A stretch of 64,000 nt of DNA from Nocardioides limicola (lineage in GTDB: Bacteria; Actinomycetota; Actinomycetes; Propionibacteriales; Nocardioidaceae), in NCBI RefSeq assembly GCF_016827675.1, contig NZ_JAERJA010000012.1, forward strand, positions 1 through 64,000. Reading direction: 5' to 3'. The translations under genes were made by a program, and so were the position numbers. Positions within the stretch are counted from its first letter, which is position 1; each line of letters begins with the position of its first letter. The notes beneath the pieces are model-generated. The model made no database searches. It was given only the letters and a program-made list of their open reading frames with translations, and had not been told where the DNA came from. Shown here piece by piece: positions 46,850 to 57,410 of the stretch.

Positions 46850-48178
46850 TCAGCCCCTCCCGACCCGGATCATCTCGGCCCGGTCGGCGACCTTGACCCG
46901 GGCCCGACCCTCGGCCTCGCCGAGAGCGACCTCGTGGGCGTCGAGGCGCTCCCAGTGCTCGAAGGTGCTGACCTGGACCCCGCGCTCGGCGAAGTAGGCG
47001 TCCACGTCGGCCGGCTCCCGGTCGGTGGCGATGGGCCGGGTGTCGGCGAGCAGGTGCTCGACGGTCTCGGCGGCATCGCTCTTGGTGTGCCCGATCAGCC
47101 CGACCGGTCCGCGCTTGATCCAGCCGGTCACGAAGAGGCCGGGGATCGGCTGTCCGTCCAGGTCGAGCACCCGGCCACCGTCGTTCGGGATCACTGCCGC
47201 CCGCTCGTCGAACGGCAGGCCCGGCAGCGCGCTGCTGCGGTAGCCCACGGCCCGATAGACGGCCTGCACGTCCCAGTCGGTGTGGACGCCGGTGCCCTCG
47301 ACGGCACCGTGATCGGTGGGCCGCGTGCGTTCGGTGCGCAAGGTGGTCACCCCGGTCTCGTCGCCGAGGATCTCGGTGGGGGCCTCGGCGAAGTGCAGGT
47401 GGATCCGATGCGGCTTACCGACCGGCTCCCGGCCGACCCAGTTGGACAGCGTGCTGAGCACCATCTTGGCCTGTTTGTTGCTGGCGACGTGCGCCATCGC
47501 CTGCTCGTCCACGTCGAAGCCCTCGGGGTGGACGATCACCTCGACGTTGGGCGAGTGGTTGAGTTCGCGCAACTCCAGCGGTGAGAACTTCGCGTACGCC
47601 GGGCCGCGGCGAGCGAAGACGTGCACGTCGGTGGTGGTCTTGGTCGCGAGACCCTCGTATACGTGGGCGGGGATGTCGGTGACCAGCATCTCGTCGCCGG
47701 TCTTGGCCAGCACCCGGGCCACGTCGAGGGCCACATTGCCGACGCCGATCACGGCGACCGACGGGGCGTCCAGTGGCCAGCTCCGGCCGACGTCGGGGTG
47801 GGCGTCGTACCAGGAGACGAAGTCGGCGGCGCCGTGGGAGAGTTCCTCGCCGGGGATGCCCAGGTCGCGGTCGGCCATCGCGCCGGTGGCGACGATCACC
47901 GCGTCGTAGAAGTCGTGGAGCACCTCCAACTTGACGTCGACTCCGAACTCGACGCCTGCCAGCAGTCGCACCTGGGGCTTGGCCAGCACCCGCTGCAGCG
48001 CCTTGACGATCTCCTTGATCCGCGGATGGTCGGGGGCGACGCCGTAGCGGACCAGTCCGAAGGGCGCCGGCAGCCGCTCCAGGATGTCGACGGAGACGTC
48101 GACCTCGGACTTGGTCAGGATGTCCGCGGCGTAGATGCCAGCCGGTCCGCCACCCACGATGGCCACACGAAGAGTCAT
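46850..48178 (-). CDS. fprA: Ferredoxin/adrenodoxin-NADP+ reductase, FprA-type
   Basis: The 442-residue flavoprotein has VAIVGGGPAGIYAADIL at its N-terminus, APFGLVRYGVAPDHPRIK (residues ~42-59) and the NADP site VAVIGVGNVALDVARVLAKT, followed by KRGPVGLIGHTKSDAAETV near the end. This is the adrenodoxin-reductase-like FprA family of actinobacteria, which passes electrons from NADPH to ferredoxins serving P450 and other oxygenases. ATG 48178 is chosen. It is divergent from a LysR gene over a 70-bp region with two inverted repeats. Confidence 0.92.
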   Translation of the reverse strand: MTLRVAIVGGGPAGIYAADILTKSEVDVSVDILERLPAPFGLVRYGVAPDHPRIKEIVKALQRVLAKPQVRLLAGVEFGVDVKLEVLHDFYDAVIVATGAMADRDLGIPGEELSHGAADFVSWYDAHPDVGRSWPLDAPSVAVIGVGNVALDVARVLAKTGDEMLVTDIPAHVYEGLATKTTTDVHVFARRGPAYAKFSPLELRELNHSPNVEVIVHPEGFDVDEQAMAHVASNKQAKMVLSTLSNWVGREPVGKPHRIHLHFAEAPTEILGDETGVTTLRTERTRPTDHGAVEGTGVHTDWDVQAVYRAVGYRSSALPGLPFDERAAVIPNDGGRVLDLDGQPIPGLFVTGWIKRGPVGLIGHTKSDAAETVEHLLADTRPIATDREPADVDAYFAERGVQVSTFEHWERLDAHEVALGEAEGRARVKVADRAEMIRVGRG

Positions 48179-48209
48179 GACTACGAGTCTGCGGACGCTG
48201 ACCGAGTCA

Positions 48210-48250
48210 CACAACGAACTTGTGGTTGGGTAGTGACAAGGTAGCCTTGT
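48210..48250. promoter_or_regulatory. Inverted repeats in the fprA/LysR divergent promoter
   Basis: CACAACGAACTTGTG (48210-48224) is a 5-5-5 inverted repeat, and ACAAGGTAGCCTTGT (48236-48250) is a perfect 6-3-6 inverted repeat that runs into the LysR start codon. Both share the ACAA/TTGT ends, 26 bp apart. They are likely binding sites of the LysR protein for autoregulation and control of fprA. Confidence 0.65.
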
Positions 48251-49196
48251 GACCATGTTGGGCCCCCACGTGCCGGAACTCCGCGCGCTCGAGCTGTTGG
48301 TCGCGGTCGCCCGCACCGGCAGTCTCGGTGCGGCGGCCTCCGAGCTGGGCATCAGCCAGCAGGCTGCCTCGTCACGGGTGCGGACGATGGAGTCGCTGGT
48401 CGGCGAGACATTGCTGGTCCGGACCCGGCGCGGGTCGGAGCTGACGCAGACCGGGGAGTTGGTGGTGCAGTGGGCGGGCCGGGTGCTGGAGGCTGCTGCC
48501 CAACTCGACGCCGGGATCGCCGCGCTGCGCTCCGACCGCCAGGATCACCTCACCATCGCCGCCAGCCTCACCATCGCCGAGCATCTGCTGCCCCGGTGGC
48601 TGGTCGCGGTGCGCGCCCAGCAGGTGTCGGCCGGGCAGAGCCCGACCGAGGTGAGGATGACCGCCACCAACAGCGTTCGGGTCGCCGCACTTGTCGGCGA
48701 GGGAGCGGTGGACCTCGGTTTCGTGGAGGGACCCGACGCGCCTCGGGGACTGAGGCACCGACTGGTCGGCACGGACGAACTCGTCGTGGTGGTCGGACCC
48801 GACCATGCCTGGGCGAGACGATCGGGGCGGCGGGTGACCGCGGCGACGCTGGCCGCCACCCCGCTGGTGGTCCGGGAGGCGGGCTCGGGGACCAGGACGG
48901 TGCTGGAACGCGCACTGCAGGATCGGGAGACGGTGCCCCCGGCGCTGGAGCTGTCCAGCACGGCCGCGGTCCGGTCGGCGGTCGCGGCCGGTGCCGGGCC
49001 GGCCGCGCTCGGCGCCCATGCGGTGCGCGACGACCTCGCCACCGGTCGTCTGGTGGCGATCACGGTGACCGGGCTGGACCTGACCCGACGGCTGCACGCG
49101 GTCTGGCGGGGATCGGTCAACCCACCGGCGGGCCCGGCCCGAGACCTCATCGAGTGGGCGGCACGGCACGGGCCGCGGCGTACTCCTCCTCGGTGA
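48249..49196 (+). CDS. LysR-family transcriptional regulator
   Basis: The protein of about 315 residues has the LysR helix-turn-helix (LELLVAVARTGSLGAAASELGISQQAASSRVRTMESLVG) and a periplasmic-binding-like effector domain with the usual LVVVVGPDHAWA segment. GTG 48249 or ATG 48255 can start it; the first overlaps a palindrome. It is divergent from fprA and its 3' end overlaps the DUF779 gene by 50 bp on the opposite strand. Its ligand is unknown. Control of the divergent reductase is the simplest proposal. Confidence 0.87.
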   Translation: MTMLGPHVPELRALELLVAVARTGSLGAAASELGISQQAASSRVRTMESLVGETLLVRTRRGSELTQTGELVVQWAGRVLEAAAQLDAGIAALRSDRQDHLTIAASLTIAEHLLPRWLVAVRAQQVSAGQSPTEVRMTATNSVRVAALVGEGAVDLGFVEGPDAPRGLRHRLVGTDELVVVVGPDHAWARRSGRRVTAATLAATPLVVREAGSGTRTVLERALQDRETVPPALELSSTAAVRSAVAAGAGPAALGAHAVRDDLATGRLVAITVTGLDLTRRLHAVWRGSVNPPAGPARDLIEWAARHGPRRTPPR

Positions 49197-49574
49197 GCAG
49201 CCGGGACCGGGTCAGGAAACGGACACCCTCGGGGGCCTCCAGCGAGAAGCCTGCCCCGCGTCCGGGAACCACGTCGATGGTCAGGTGGGTGTGCTGCCAG
49301 TACTCGAACTGCGCCTTCGACATCCATACCGGCACCGGCCGGTCCAGCCCGATCGGCAGGTGGCCGAGCAGGACGTCGGCAGGTCCGACCAGGAAGTCCC
49401 CGTCGGGGTAGCACATCGGCGCCGACCCGTCGCAGCAGCCACCGGACTGGTGGAACATCACCGGGCCGTGCGTGCCGGTGAGGCGACGGAGCAACTCCGC
49501 CGCCTCACCGGAGACGTCGACCCGACTCGTCGTGGAACCGGTGGCTCGGCCGCCGGTCGAGTCGGTCGGATCCA

Positions 49575-49575
<1 letters not shown>
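49147..49575 (-). CDS. DUF779 domain protein
   Basis: The 142-residue protein has the DUF779 core LTGTHGPVMFHQSGGCCDGSAPMCY followed by WQHTHLTIDVVPGRGAGFSLEAPEGVRFLTRSRLL. The Cys-Cys and His residues could bind a metal. DUF779 genes are regularly placed directly after ExaC/AldA-type aldehyde dehydrogenases, as here, where the two genes share one base (TGATG). The function is unknown; a role in maturation or activity of the dehydrogenase is inferred from this constant pairing. Confidence 0.85.
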
Positions 49576-51098
<1,523 letters not shown>

Positions 51099-51268
51099 GG
51101 CTTGCTCCTCAGGGGGTGCGTGTGATGGGTGTCACACAGACGCTAGGAGCCGGCACGTTGCGGAAGCGTTGCGACGGCTGGTTGCGGCCCGAGCAGCGTG
51201 TCGGGCTTCGCTCACGGATCACGTGCCGTGACCGGAACATCCGTGGAGGCATCGACGTTCTCACCGGC

Positions 51269-51973
51269 ATGCGCATCGAGATCTGGTCCGACATCGTCTG
51301 CCCGTGGTGCTATATCGGCAAGCGGCGATTCGAGGCAGCATTGGCCGACTTCGCGCACGCTGAGCAGGTTGACGTGGTGTGGCGCTCCTTCCAACTCGAC
51401 CCGGCCGCGGAGCGTGAACCCACCGCCACCGTCGCCGAGCACCTGGGCCGCAAGTACGGCGGCGGCAGCGAGGCGGGGCGGCGGATGGTCGACCGGATGG
51501 AGGCGGTCGCGGCCGAGGAGGGGATGACCTGGCGTCACCACGAGTCCCGGCCGGTCAACACCCTGGACGCCCATCGGTTGCTGCACCTGGCCGCTGCCGA
51601 GGGCGGCCCGGGATTGCAGGGTGCCTTGAAGGAGGCGCTCCTCGCGGCGTACTTCATCCAGGCCGCCAACGTGGCTGACCATCATGTGTTGCGGACGACG
51701 GCGGCCGAGGTCGGCCTCGATGAGGCACGGGTGGTCGAGGTGTTGGCCGGCACCGAGTTCCGCGACGACGTGTTCCACGACCAGGAGCAGGCTTACCAGT
51801 ACGGCGCCAGCGGGGTGCCGTTCGCGGTCGTCGACGGCCGGTACGGCGTCCCCGGGGCCCAGCCGGCGGAGACGATCAGCCAGGTGCTTGTCAAGGCGTG
51901 GGCCGACACCCACCCGGTGCTGCAGATGGTCGAGTCCGGGACCGAGTGCGGTCCCGGCGGGTGCGCTGTCTGA
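51269..51973 (+). CDS. FrnE-like DsbA-family oxidoreductase
   Basis: The 234-residue protein is a cytoplasmic thioredoxin-fold enzyme of the FrnE/2-hydroxychromene-2-carboxylate isomerase group: MRIEIWSDIVCPWCYIGKRRF with active-site CPWC at residues 11-14, a helical insertion, and GVPFAVVDGRYGVPGAQPAE with the cis-Pro loop. No signal peptide is present. The tail ends TECGPGGCAV, adding two cysteines. It probably handles disulfides or glutathione/mycothiol adducts in the cytosol. It is divergent from the ExaC-like gene over 170 bp. Confidence 0.87.
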   Translation: MRIEIWSDIVCPWCYIGKRRFEAALADFAHAEQVDVVWRSFQLDPAAEREPTATVAEHLGRKYGGGSEAGRRMVDRMEAVAAEEGMTWRHHESRPVNTLDAHRLLHLAAAEGGPGLQGALKEALLAAYFIQAANVADHHVLRTTAAEVGLDEARVVEVLAGTEFRDDVFHDQEQAYQYGASGVPFAVVDGRYGVPGAQPAETISQVLVKAWADTHPVLQMVESGTECGPGGCAV

Positions 51974-51985
51974 ACTCGGTTCGGC

Positions 51986-52076
51986 GGTCGAGTAGCGAGC
52001 GTCAGCGAGCGTATCGAGACTGTCCGACGCGGGCGTGGCCTCGACACACCGCCTCGCAAGTTCGGCGGCACTCGAC
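51986..52076. repeat. Second inverted pair of the dispersed intergenic repeat
   Basis: An arm at 51986-52020 (ggtcgagtagcgagc...gtatcgagac) is followed by an inverted, diverged arm at 52039-52076 (cctcgacacaccgcctcgc...gcactcgac). The second arm is closely related, in reverse complement, to the copy at 19176-19223. The region lies between the convergent FrnE-like gene and the GAF regulator gene. Confidence 0.75.
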
Positions 52077-52087
52077 GATCGAATCGG

Positions 52088-53305
52088 TCAGAGGGCGAAC
52101 TCGCGGTCCAGGCGGGCGATCTGACCCTCGGCCATCGCCCGCAGCGGTGAGCCCGGCGCGAGCACGTCGCGCTGGCGGCACCACATCTCGTAGTCGTCGG
52201 CCCCCCAGGCGCTCCGGGTCCATGTCGACATCAGGTCCGCCTGTGCCGACTGCAGCACCGCCGACCGGAGTTGGTCGCCGAGCATCTCCCGGAGCCGGAC
52301 CACTCCGGGCGCGGTGGAGCGTGGCAGCAGCGGACCGCGGTAGGCGCGCACGGCGCCCGCGACGTCGCCGGCGGCGAGTCTGGCCTCCACGCCCATCCAG
52401 TCGCCGGCGATCTCGGCGTCGAGGCGATACGGGCGGGAGGTGAGGAACTCATCGCTGAGCAGGTTGCGCAGCCGTTTGAGTTCGGCACGCAGCGTCGAGG
52501 ACCCGCCGTCGTCCTCGTAGAGCATCACCGAGAGTTCGTCGCCCGACATGCCGTGCGGCGCGCTGGCCAGCAGCAGCACGATCTCGCTGTGCCGCGGCGA
52601 GAGCCGCAGCCGGCCGGTCCGCGGGTTGGCGGGATCGTCGAGGGTGATCAGGACGTCGTTGCGGCCCAGCGCCTCCACGGTGATTCGCGGCCACGCCCGG
52701 CGAGGCTGTGGTGGCCTCTCCGGCAGCGCGTGTCGCGCGAACTCGGCCTCGGCCAGCCGAGCCGTCGCCTTCAGCAGGGCCATCGTGTGCGGTGCCACCG
52801 CGTCGTCCCCGGTGGTGAGGTCGAGTACGCCGAGCAGCCGCGAGGTGGTCGGGTCATGGATCGGGGTGGCCGCACAGCTCCACCGCTGCACCGCGTGCCG
52901 GAAGTGCTCGGGGCGAGCGATGCTGACCGGCCGGTCCAGTCGCAGTGCCAGCCCCGGGGCGTTGGTGCCGGCCAGCCGCTCGTCCCAGTTGCTGCCCGCG
53001 ACGAAGCCGATCCCCTCCGCACGGCGGACCGCACTCGGGGCGCCGCAGACCCACAACAATTGGCCGACCTCGTCGGAGACGGCCATCACCGCGTCGCAGT
53101 CCCGGGCGGCCTGCCCCAACACATCGTCGAGGATCGGGAAGACCCGCGACAGCGGATGGGCGTCCCGGACGTCACGCAACTCGTCCTCGGGCAGCGTGAT
53201 CGGGGCGGACTCCTCATCCACCGTCACACCCGCCGCAGCGGACCGGTGCCAGGAGTCCGCGACTTCCGCCCTCATCCCGGGGCGGGGCGCGGATTCAGCG
53301 ACCAC
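52088..53305 (-). CDS. GAF-domain transcriptional regulator of the aldehyde/alcohol cluster type
   Basis: The 405-residue protein has an N-terminal RADSWHRS-like region (VADSWHRSAAAGV), a GAF domain (EGIGFVAGSNWDERLAGTNAPGLAL, then CAATPIHDPTTSRLLGVLDLT) as in AcoR-type activators, but no AAA+ sigma-54 module. The C-terminal part, LSPRHSEIVLLLASAPHGMSGDELSVMLYEDDGGSSTLRAELKRLR, is a winged-helix-like DNA-binding domain. In actinobacteria this type of regulator is found with ExaC-like dehydrogenases and DUF779, which it probably activates. A GTG starts the gene. Confidence 0.82.
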   Translation of the reverse strand: MVAESAPRPGMRAEVADSWHRSAAAGVTVDEESAPITLPEDELRDVRDAHPLSRVFPILDDVLGQAARDCDAVMAVSDEVGQLLWVCGAPSAVRRAEGIGFVAGSNWDERLAGTNAPGLALRLDRPVSIARPEHFRHAVQRWSCAATPIHDPTTSRLLGVLDLTTGDDAVAPHTMALLKATARLAEAEFARHALPERPPQPRRAWPRITVEALGRNDVLITLDDPANPRTGRLRLSPRHSEIVLLLASAPHGMSGDELSVMLYEDDGGSSTLRAELKRLRNLLSDEFLTSRPYRLDAEIAGDWMGVEARLAAGDVAGAVRAYRGPLLPRSTAPGVVRLREMLGDQLRSAVLQSAQADLMSTWTRSAWGADDYEMWCRQRDVLAPGSPLRAMAEGQIARLDREFAL

Positions 53306-53350
53306 CCTGACAGTGTGGCATGGGTCACGTTGCAGTCACGTTGCGTCGAC

Positions 53351-54205
53351 CTACGACGCCCGGGACCGTGCGAACTCCTTCATCCGGCGCAGGTACGCCG
53401 GGAGTCGCCGCGCCGACACCGGGCGTGGCCAGTCGTCGGCACGGAACCAGGCATCCGAGCCGCCGTCGACGAAGACCACGCTGCCGCACAGGAAGTCGGC
53501 CGCCTCGGACAGCATGAAGACCGTCCACTCGGCCAGGTGGCCGGGATCTCCGTACCCGCCGATCGGCACCGGGAACCCCTTGATCGCCTTGGCCTGACCG
53601 GGTGTGGCCAGTTGCTGCTCCAGCAGCGGCGTCATGATGGCGCCCGGCGCCAGGGCATTGAGCCGGATCCCCGCCCCAGCCCACTCCGGGGTGACCGCCG
53701 TGCGGCGTACCCAGTGGCTGACGGCGAGCTTGCTGGCCGCGTACGCCATCGAGGGCGCGCCCTTGCCGAAGAAGCGCACTGCGCGCGCAGCCTTGGCCGG
53801 GTCGCCGGCCAGCAGCGCCCTGACCGCACGTCGCGGCACCAGCGGCGTGGCCGTGGTGGAGTTGGAGGAGAAGACCACCACCTTGGCACGGTCGGCCGCC
53901 GCCAGGGCAGGACGCCAGGCCTCCAGCAGGGCCACCACGCCCAGGTGGTTGACCTCGCCGATCAACTGCTCGCGGCCACGGGTCGGACCGATGCCGGCCG
54001 CCATCACGGCACCATCGAGCACCCCGCCGGCCCGTTGCAGCACCTCGTCGGCGGCGGTGCGACGTCCCGCGGCGGTGCCGAGATCGGCGGTCACCTCGGC
54101 CTCCTTGACGTCGACCTCGATCACCCGGTGGCCGGCGGCCGCCAGTCGGGTGACGACTTCGCGGCCCATCCCGGAGGCGGACCCGGTGACGACATAGGTT
54201 CCCAT
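53351..54205 (-). CDS. Short-chain dehydrogenase, 3-alpha-hydroxysteroid-dehydrogenase-like
   Basis: The 284-residue SDR shows VVTGSASGMGREVVTRL at the start, the NAD-selecting Asp in VIEVDVKEAEV, and the catalytic YAASKLAVSHWVRR near residue 160. The short GSASGMG loop and the compact N-terminal half match the 3-alpha-hydroxysteroid dehydrogenase/carbonyl reductase subgroup. Its substrate may be a steroid, terpenoid or other cyclic alcohol. A TAACCT hexamer about ten bases before the ATG suggests a leaderless or very short leader transcript. Confidence 0.85.
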   Translation of the reverse strand: MGTYVVTGSASGMGREVVTRLAAAGHRVIEVDVKEAEVTADLGTAAGRRTAADEVLQRAGGVLDGAVMAAGIGPTRGREQLIGEVNHLGVVALLEAWRPALAAADRAKVVVFSSNSTTATPLVPRRAVRALLAGDPAKAARAVRFFGKGAPSMAYAASKLAVSHWVRRTAVTPEWAGAGIRLNALAPGAIMTPLLEQQLATPGQAKAIKGFPVPIGGYGDPGHLAEWTVFMLSEAADFLCGSVVFVDGGSDAWFRADDWPRPVSARRLPAYLRRMKEFARSRAS

Positions 54206-54282
54206 GTAGAACAGGTTACAGAATTGAAGTTGTGCGGTGGGGGGCGGCCGAAATCCGGATGCCCGCGTTCCCAGTGCTGTGA

Positions 54283-54288
54283 TAGACC
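54283..54288 (+). promoter_or_regulatory. -10 hexamer of a probable leaderless promoter
   Basis: TAGACC lies six bases before the GTG start at 54295. A -10 hexamer at this distance places the transcription start at the start codon, the leaderless arrangement common in actinobacteria. Confidence 0.5.
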
Positions 54289-54294
54289 GGCGAG

Positions 54295-56409
54295 GTGCCT
54301 TCTGAAGCGAAACCTCTCGGTGACCTCGACGCCTATCTCGCGCTGCCACGCACCGCCGGCCTGACCCTGAGCCGGGACGGGACCCGGCTGGTGACGACGG
54401 TCAGTTCCCTCGATCCGGAGCGGACCCGCTACGTGTCCGCCCTGTGGGAGGTGGACCCTGCGGGGGCTCGCCCCGCCACGCGACTGACTCGCAGTGCCAA
54501 AGGGGAGACCGCGGCCGCGTTCGCCAGCAACGGCGACCTGCTCTTCACCTCCGCGCGACCCGACCCCGACACCAAGGCCGAGGATGGCGACGACCCCAAG
54601 GCAGCGCTCTGGCTGCTGCCGGCAGCCGGGGGAGAGGCCCGGGTGATCGCCACTGCCGGCGGCGGCCTCGGCAACATCCTCACTGCCAGGGACGCCGACG
54701 TCGTCTCGGTCAGCGCCCAGGTGCTGCCCAGCGCCACCGACCTGGAGGCCGAGGCCGACCTTCGCAAGGCGCGCAGCACGCAGAAGGTCTCCGCGATCCT
54801 GCACAGCGGCTACCCGATCAGGCACTGGGACCACGACCTCGGGCCCGAGGAGCCGCGCCGCTACGTCGCCAGCCTGGGGTCGCTCACCGACGCCCCGGCC
54901 CGGCCGGTGTCGGAGAACGGCGAGTCCGCCACGGATGCCCACCTCGCGCTGCGGCAGCTCACCGGGGCCGGACGCCAACTCAGCCCCGAGCACCAGGGGG
55001 CGCTCTCGGCCGACGGCACCACCCTGGTCACCACCTGGGCGGTGGTCGAGGCCGGGGCCAGCGTCCGGTCCACCCTGGTCGCCCTCGACACCGCCACCGG
55101 CGAACGACGCACCCTGCTCGACGACCCCGACCACGAGTACGAGATGCCGGCCATCTCCCCGGATGGGCGCTACCTCGTGTACCTGCACTACGTCCGCTCC
55201 ACACCGGAGACCGCACCGGACTGCAAGATCGGCCTGCTCGCCCTGGACGGGCATGCCGGGCCCCGGGTCGTGGCCGCCGGCTGGGATCGGTGGCCCACCT
55301 CGTTCACCTGGCTGCCCGACTCCAGCGGCGTCCTGATCACTGCCGACTCGGACGGACGCGGCCCGATCTTCTGGATGGGTCTCGACGATGTCGAGACCGT
55401 GCACCGGGTCACCGCCGACGACGCACTCTTCTCCAGTGTCTGTGTCGCTCCCGACGGCTCGACCGCCTACGCCCTGCGATCGTCGTACGCCGCTCCGCAC
55501 ACGCCGGTCCGGATCGACCTGGCGGAGTTCTGGGCGTCCAACGCACCGGTTCCGGCGGCCCGGTTGCTCGGGCCGGTGCCCGAACCCGATCTGCCCGGAA
55601 CCCTGACCGAGGTGGAGACCGAGGCCGACGACGGCGTCCGGGTGCGCGCCTGGCTGGCGGTCCCCGCAGGCGCCTCGGACGAGGCGCCGGCACCGTTGCT
55701 GTTGTGGATCCACGGCGGACCGCTCGGGTCGTGGAACGACTGGTCCTGGCGCTGGAACCCGTGGCTGCTGGTCGCTCAGGGGTACGCCGTGCTGCTGCCG
55801 GACCCGGCCCTGTCCACCGGCTACGGGCGGGACTTCGTGCAGCGCGGCTGGGGCCGGTGGGGGGAGCGGCCCTTCACCGACCTGATGGCGATCACCGACG
55901 CGGTCGAGGCCCGACCGGAGATCGATGAGACCCGGACCGCGGCGATGGGCGGGTCGTTCGGCGGCTACATGGCCAACTGGGTGGCCGGGCACACCGACCG
56001 GTTCGACGCGATCGTCACCCATGCCAGCCTGTGGGAGATGGACGGGTTCGGCACCACCACCGACCACGCGTACTACTGGGGCCGGGAGATGACCCCGGAG
56101 ATGGCGTTGGCGAACAGTCCGCACCGCTTCGTCGACAAGATCGCCACCCCGATCCTGGTCATCCACGGTGACAAGGACTACCGGGTGCCGATCGGGGAGG
56201 GACTGCGTCTGTGGCAGGAACTGCTGACCAAGTCGGCCCTACCGGCCGCCGAGGACGGCAGCACCGTGCACCGGTTCCTGTACTTCCCCGACGAGAACCA
56301 CTGGGTGCTCAGTCCGCAGCACGCCAAGGTCTGGTACCAGGTGGTGACCGCCTACCTGGCCGAGCACGTGCTGGGGGAGGCAGGGGAGTGGCCCGAGGTG
56401 CTGGGCTGA
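54295..56409 (+). CDS. S9-family (prolyl oligopeptidase) serine peptidase
   Basis: The 704-residue protein has an N-terminal seven-bladed propeller part (residues ~10-430) and a C-terminal alpha/beta hydrolase. The nucleophile Ser lies in AAMGGSFGGYMANW near residue 561, the Asp in VIHGDKDYRVPIGEG, and the His in FPDENHWVL. A typical LWIHGGPLGSWNDWSWRWNP oxyanion region precedes these. The length and motifs fit acylaminoacyl peptidases or dipeptidyl peptidases. No signal peptide is visible, so it probably degrades short peptides in the cytosol. It starts at GTG. Confidence 0.9.
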   Translation: MPSEAKPLGDLDAYLALPRTAGLTLSRDGTRLVTTVSSLDPERTRYVSALWEVDPAGARPATRLTRSAKGETAAAFASNGDLLFTSARPDPDTKAEDGDDPKAALWLLPAAGGEARVIATAGGGLGNILTARDADVVSVSAQVLPSATDLEAEADLRKARSTQKVSAILHSGYPIRHWDHDLGPEEPRRYVASLGSLTDAPARPVSENGESATDAHLALRQLTGAGRQLSPEHQGALSADGTTLVTTWAVVEAGASVRSTLVALDTATGERRTLLDDPDHEYEMPAISPDGRYLVYLHYVRSTPETAPDCKIGLLALDGHAGPRVVAAGWDRWPTSFTWLPDSSGVLITADSDGRGPIFWMGLDDVETVHRVTADDALFSSVCVAPDGSTAYALRSSYAAPHTPVRIDLAEFWASNAPVPAARLLGPVPEPDLPGTLTEVETEADDGVRVRAWLAVPAGASDEAPAPLLLWIHGGPLGSWNDWSWRWNPWLLVAQGYAVLLPDPALSTGYGRDFVQRGWGRWGERPFTDLMAITDAVEARPEIDETRTAAMGGSFGGYMANWVAGHTDRFDAIVTHASLWEMDGFGTTTDHAYYWGREMTPEMALANSPHRFVDKIATPILVIHGDKDYRVPIGEGLRLWQELLTKSALPAAEDGSTVHRFLYFPDENHWVLSPQHAKVWYQVVTAYLAEHVLGEAGEWPEVLG

Positions 56410-56412
56410 GGC

Positions 56413-57393
56413 TCAGCCGACCGGGGCCAGGACCTCGCGCTCCAAACGCTGGAAGCTGGCCTCCATCCCGTCGGTCATCCCGGTGCCCAGCACCGTGTCC
56501 CGGAGCTGCACATCGGGGTAGCTGATCAGCAGCGTCAGCAGGGTGCCGCCCTGGACCGGAGTCAGCGTCAGCTCGTTGCGGGTGCTCGGGCCGTCGGTGC
56601 CGAGCATCCGTTCGGTGGTCACCGCGCGATGGGGGGCGTCCACCTCCAGCACCTCTCCGGTGAATCCGAACCGTGCTCCGCCGTCGACCTGCTCCCACTC
56701 GTAGCGGTAGCTGTCGCCGACGGTCTCGGAGACCTCGCAGACCGGCATCGTCCAACCGTCCGGGCCGAGCAGCCAACGGCTGACCAGGTCCGCGTCGTGG
56801 TGTGCCCGCCAGACGTCGGCGACCGGCCCGCGGATCACCCGGGAGACGCGCACCTGGGTGTCGGAGAGGAGTTGGGTCGCGGTCGGCAGATCGGCGGCGA
56901 AGGAGGTCAGGTCGGCGAGCACGTCGTCCATCTGACCCATCGCCGACTGCAGCCCCTCCACCATCCCCATCGAGACGAGCTTCTCCATGTCCTCGACCGA
57001 GTTGAAGTAGGTGGTGGTCACCGTCCGGGACCCGGTCTCGGTGGCTGCGAAGGTGAAGAGCACCCGCATCGAGGGGAGGTCGCGGTTGGGGGAACCGTCC
57101 GCGTGGGCGAAGCCGTCGCGCACCTCGAACGAGTGCGGCGCGTCCACGGCGACGTACTCCCAGTAGCCGCGGGACACGTCGCCCTCGGGGCCGGTCATCG
57201 CGTAGTGCGACTGGCCGCCGACGCTCATGTCGTGCCGGGTGAAGGTCGCGGGGTAGGTCGGCGGACCCCAGAACCGCTCCAGTTGGCGTGGATCCGCGAA
57301 CGCGTCCCAGAGGCGTGCCAGGGGAGCGGTGAAGTCGGCGACCACGGTCAGGGTCAAGGCGTCGGGGTCGGTATCGACCGAGGTGATGGGCAT
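56413..57393 (-). CDS. Tandem SRPBCC (AHSA1) domain protein
   Basis: The 326-residue protein is two AHSA1-like domains in one chain. The first begins VVADFTAPLARLWDAFADPRQLERFWGPP (residues ~15-155), and the second begins QVRVSRVIRGPVADVWRAHHDADLVSRWLLGPDGW (residues ~170-320). Each forms a hydrophobic cavity for an unknown ligand. It is 17 bases after a small ArsR-type regulator, a widespread pairing in actinobacteria. Both are likely expressed from the palindrome-controlled promoter at 57762. Confidence 0.87.
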   Translation of the reverse strand: MPITSVDTDPDALTLTVVADFTAPLARLWDAFADPRQLERFWGPPTYPATFTRHDMSVGGQSHYAMTGPEGDVSRGYWEYVAVDAPHSFEVRDGFAHADGSPNRDLPSMRVLFTFAATETGSRTVTTTYFNSVEDMEKLVSMGMVEGLQSAMGQMDDVLADLTSFAADLPTATQLLSDTQVRVSRVIRGPVADVWRAHHDADLVSRWLLGPDGWTMPVCEVSETVGDSYRYEWEQVDGGARFGFTGEVLEVDAPHRAVTTERMLGTDGPSTRNELTLTPVQGGTLLTLLISYPDVQLRDTVLGTGMTDGMEASFQRLEREVLAPVG

Positions 57394-57410
57394 CGGGGGC
57401 TCCTTCAGGG

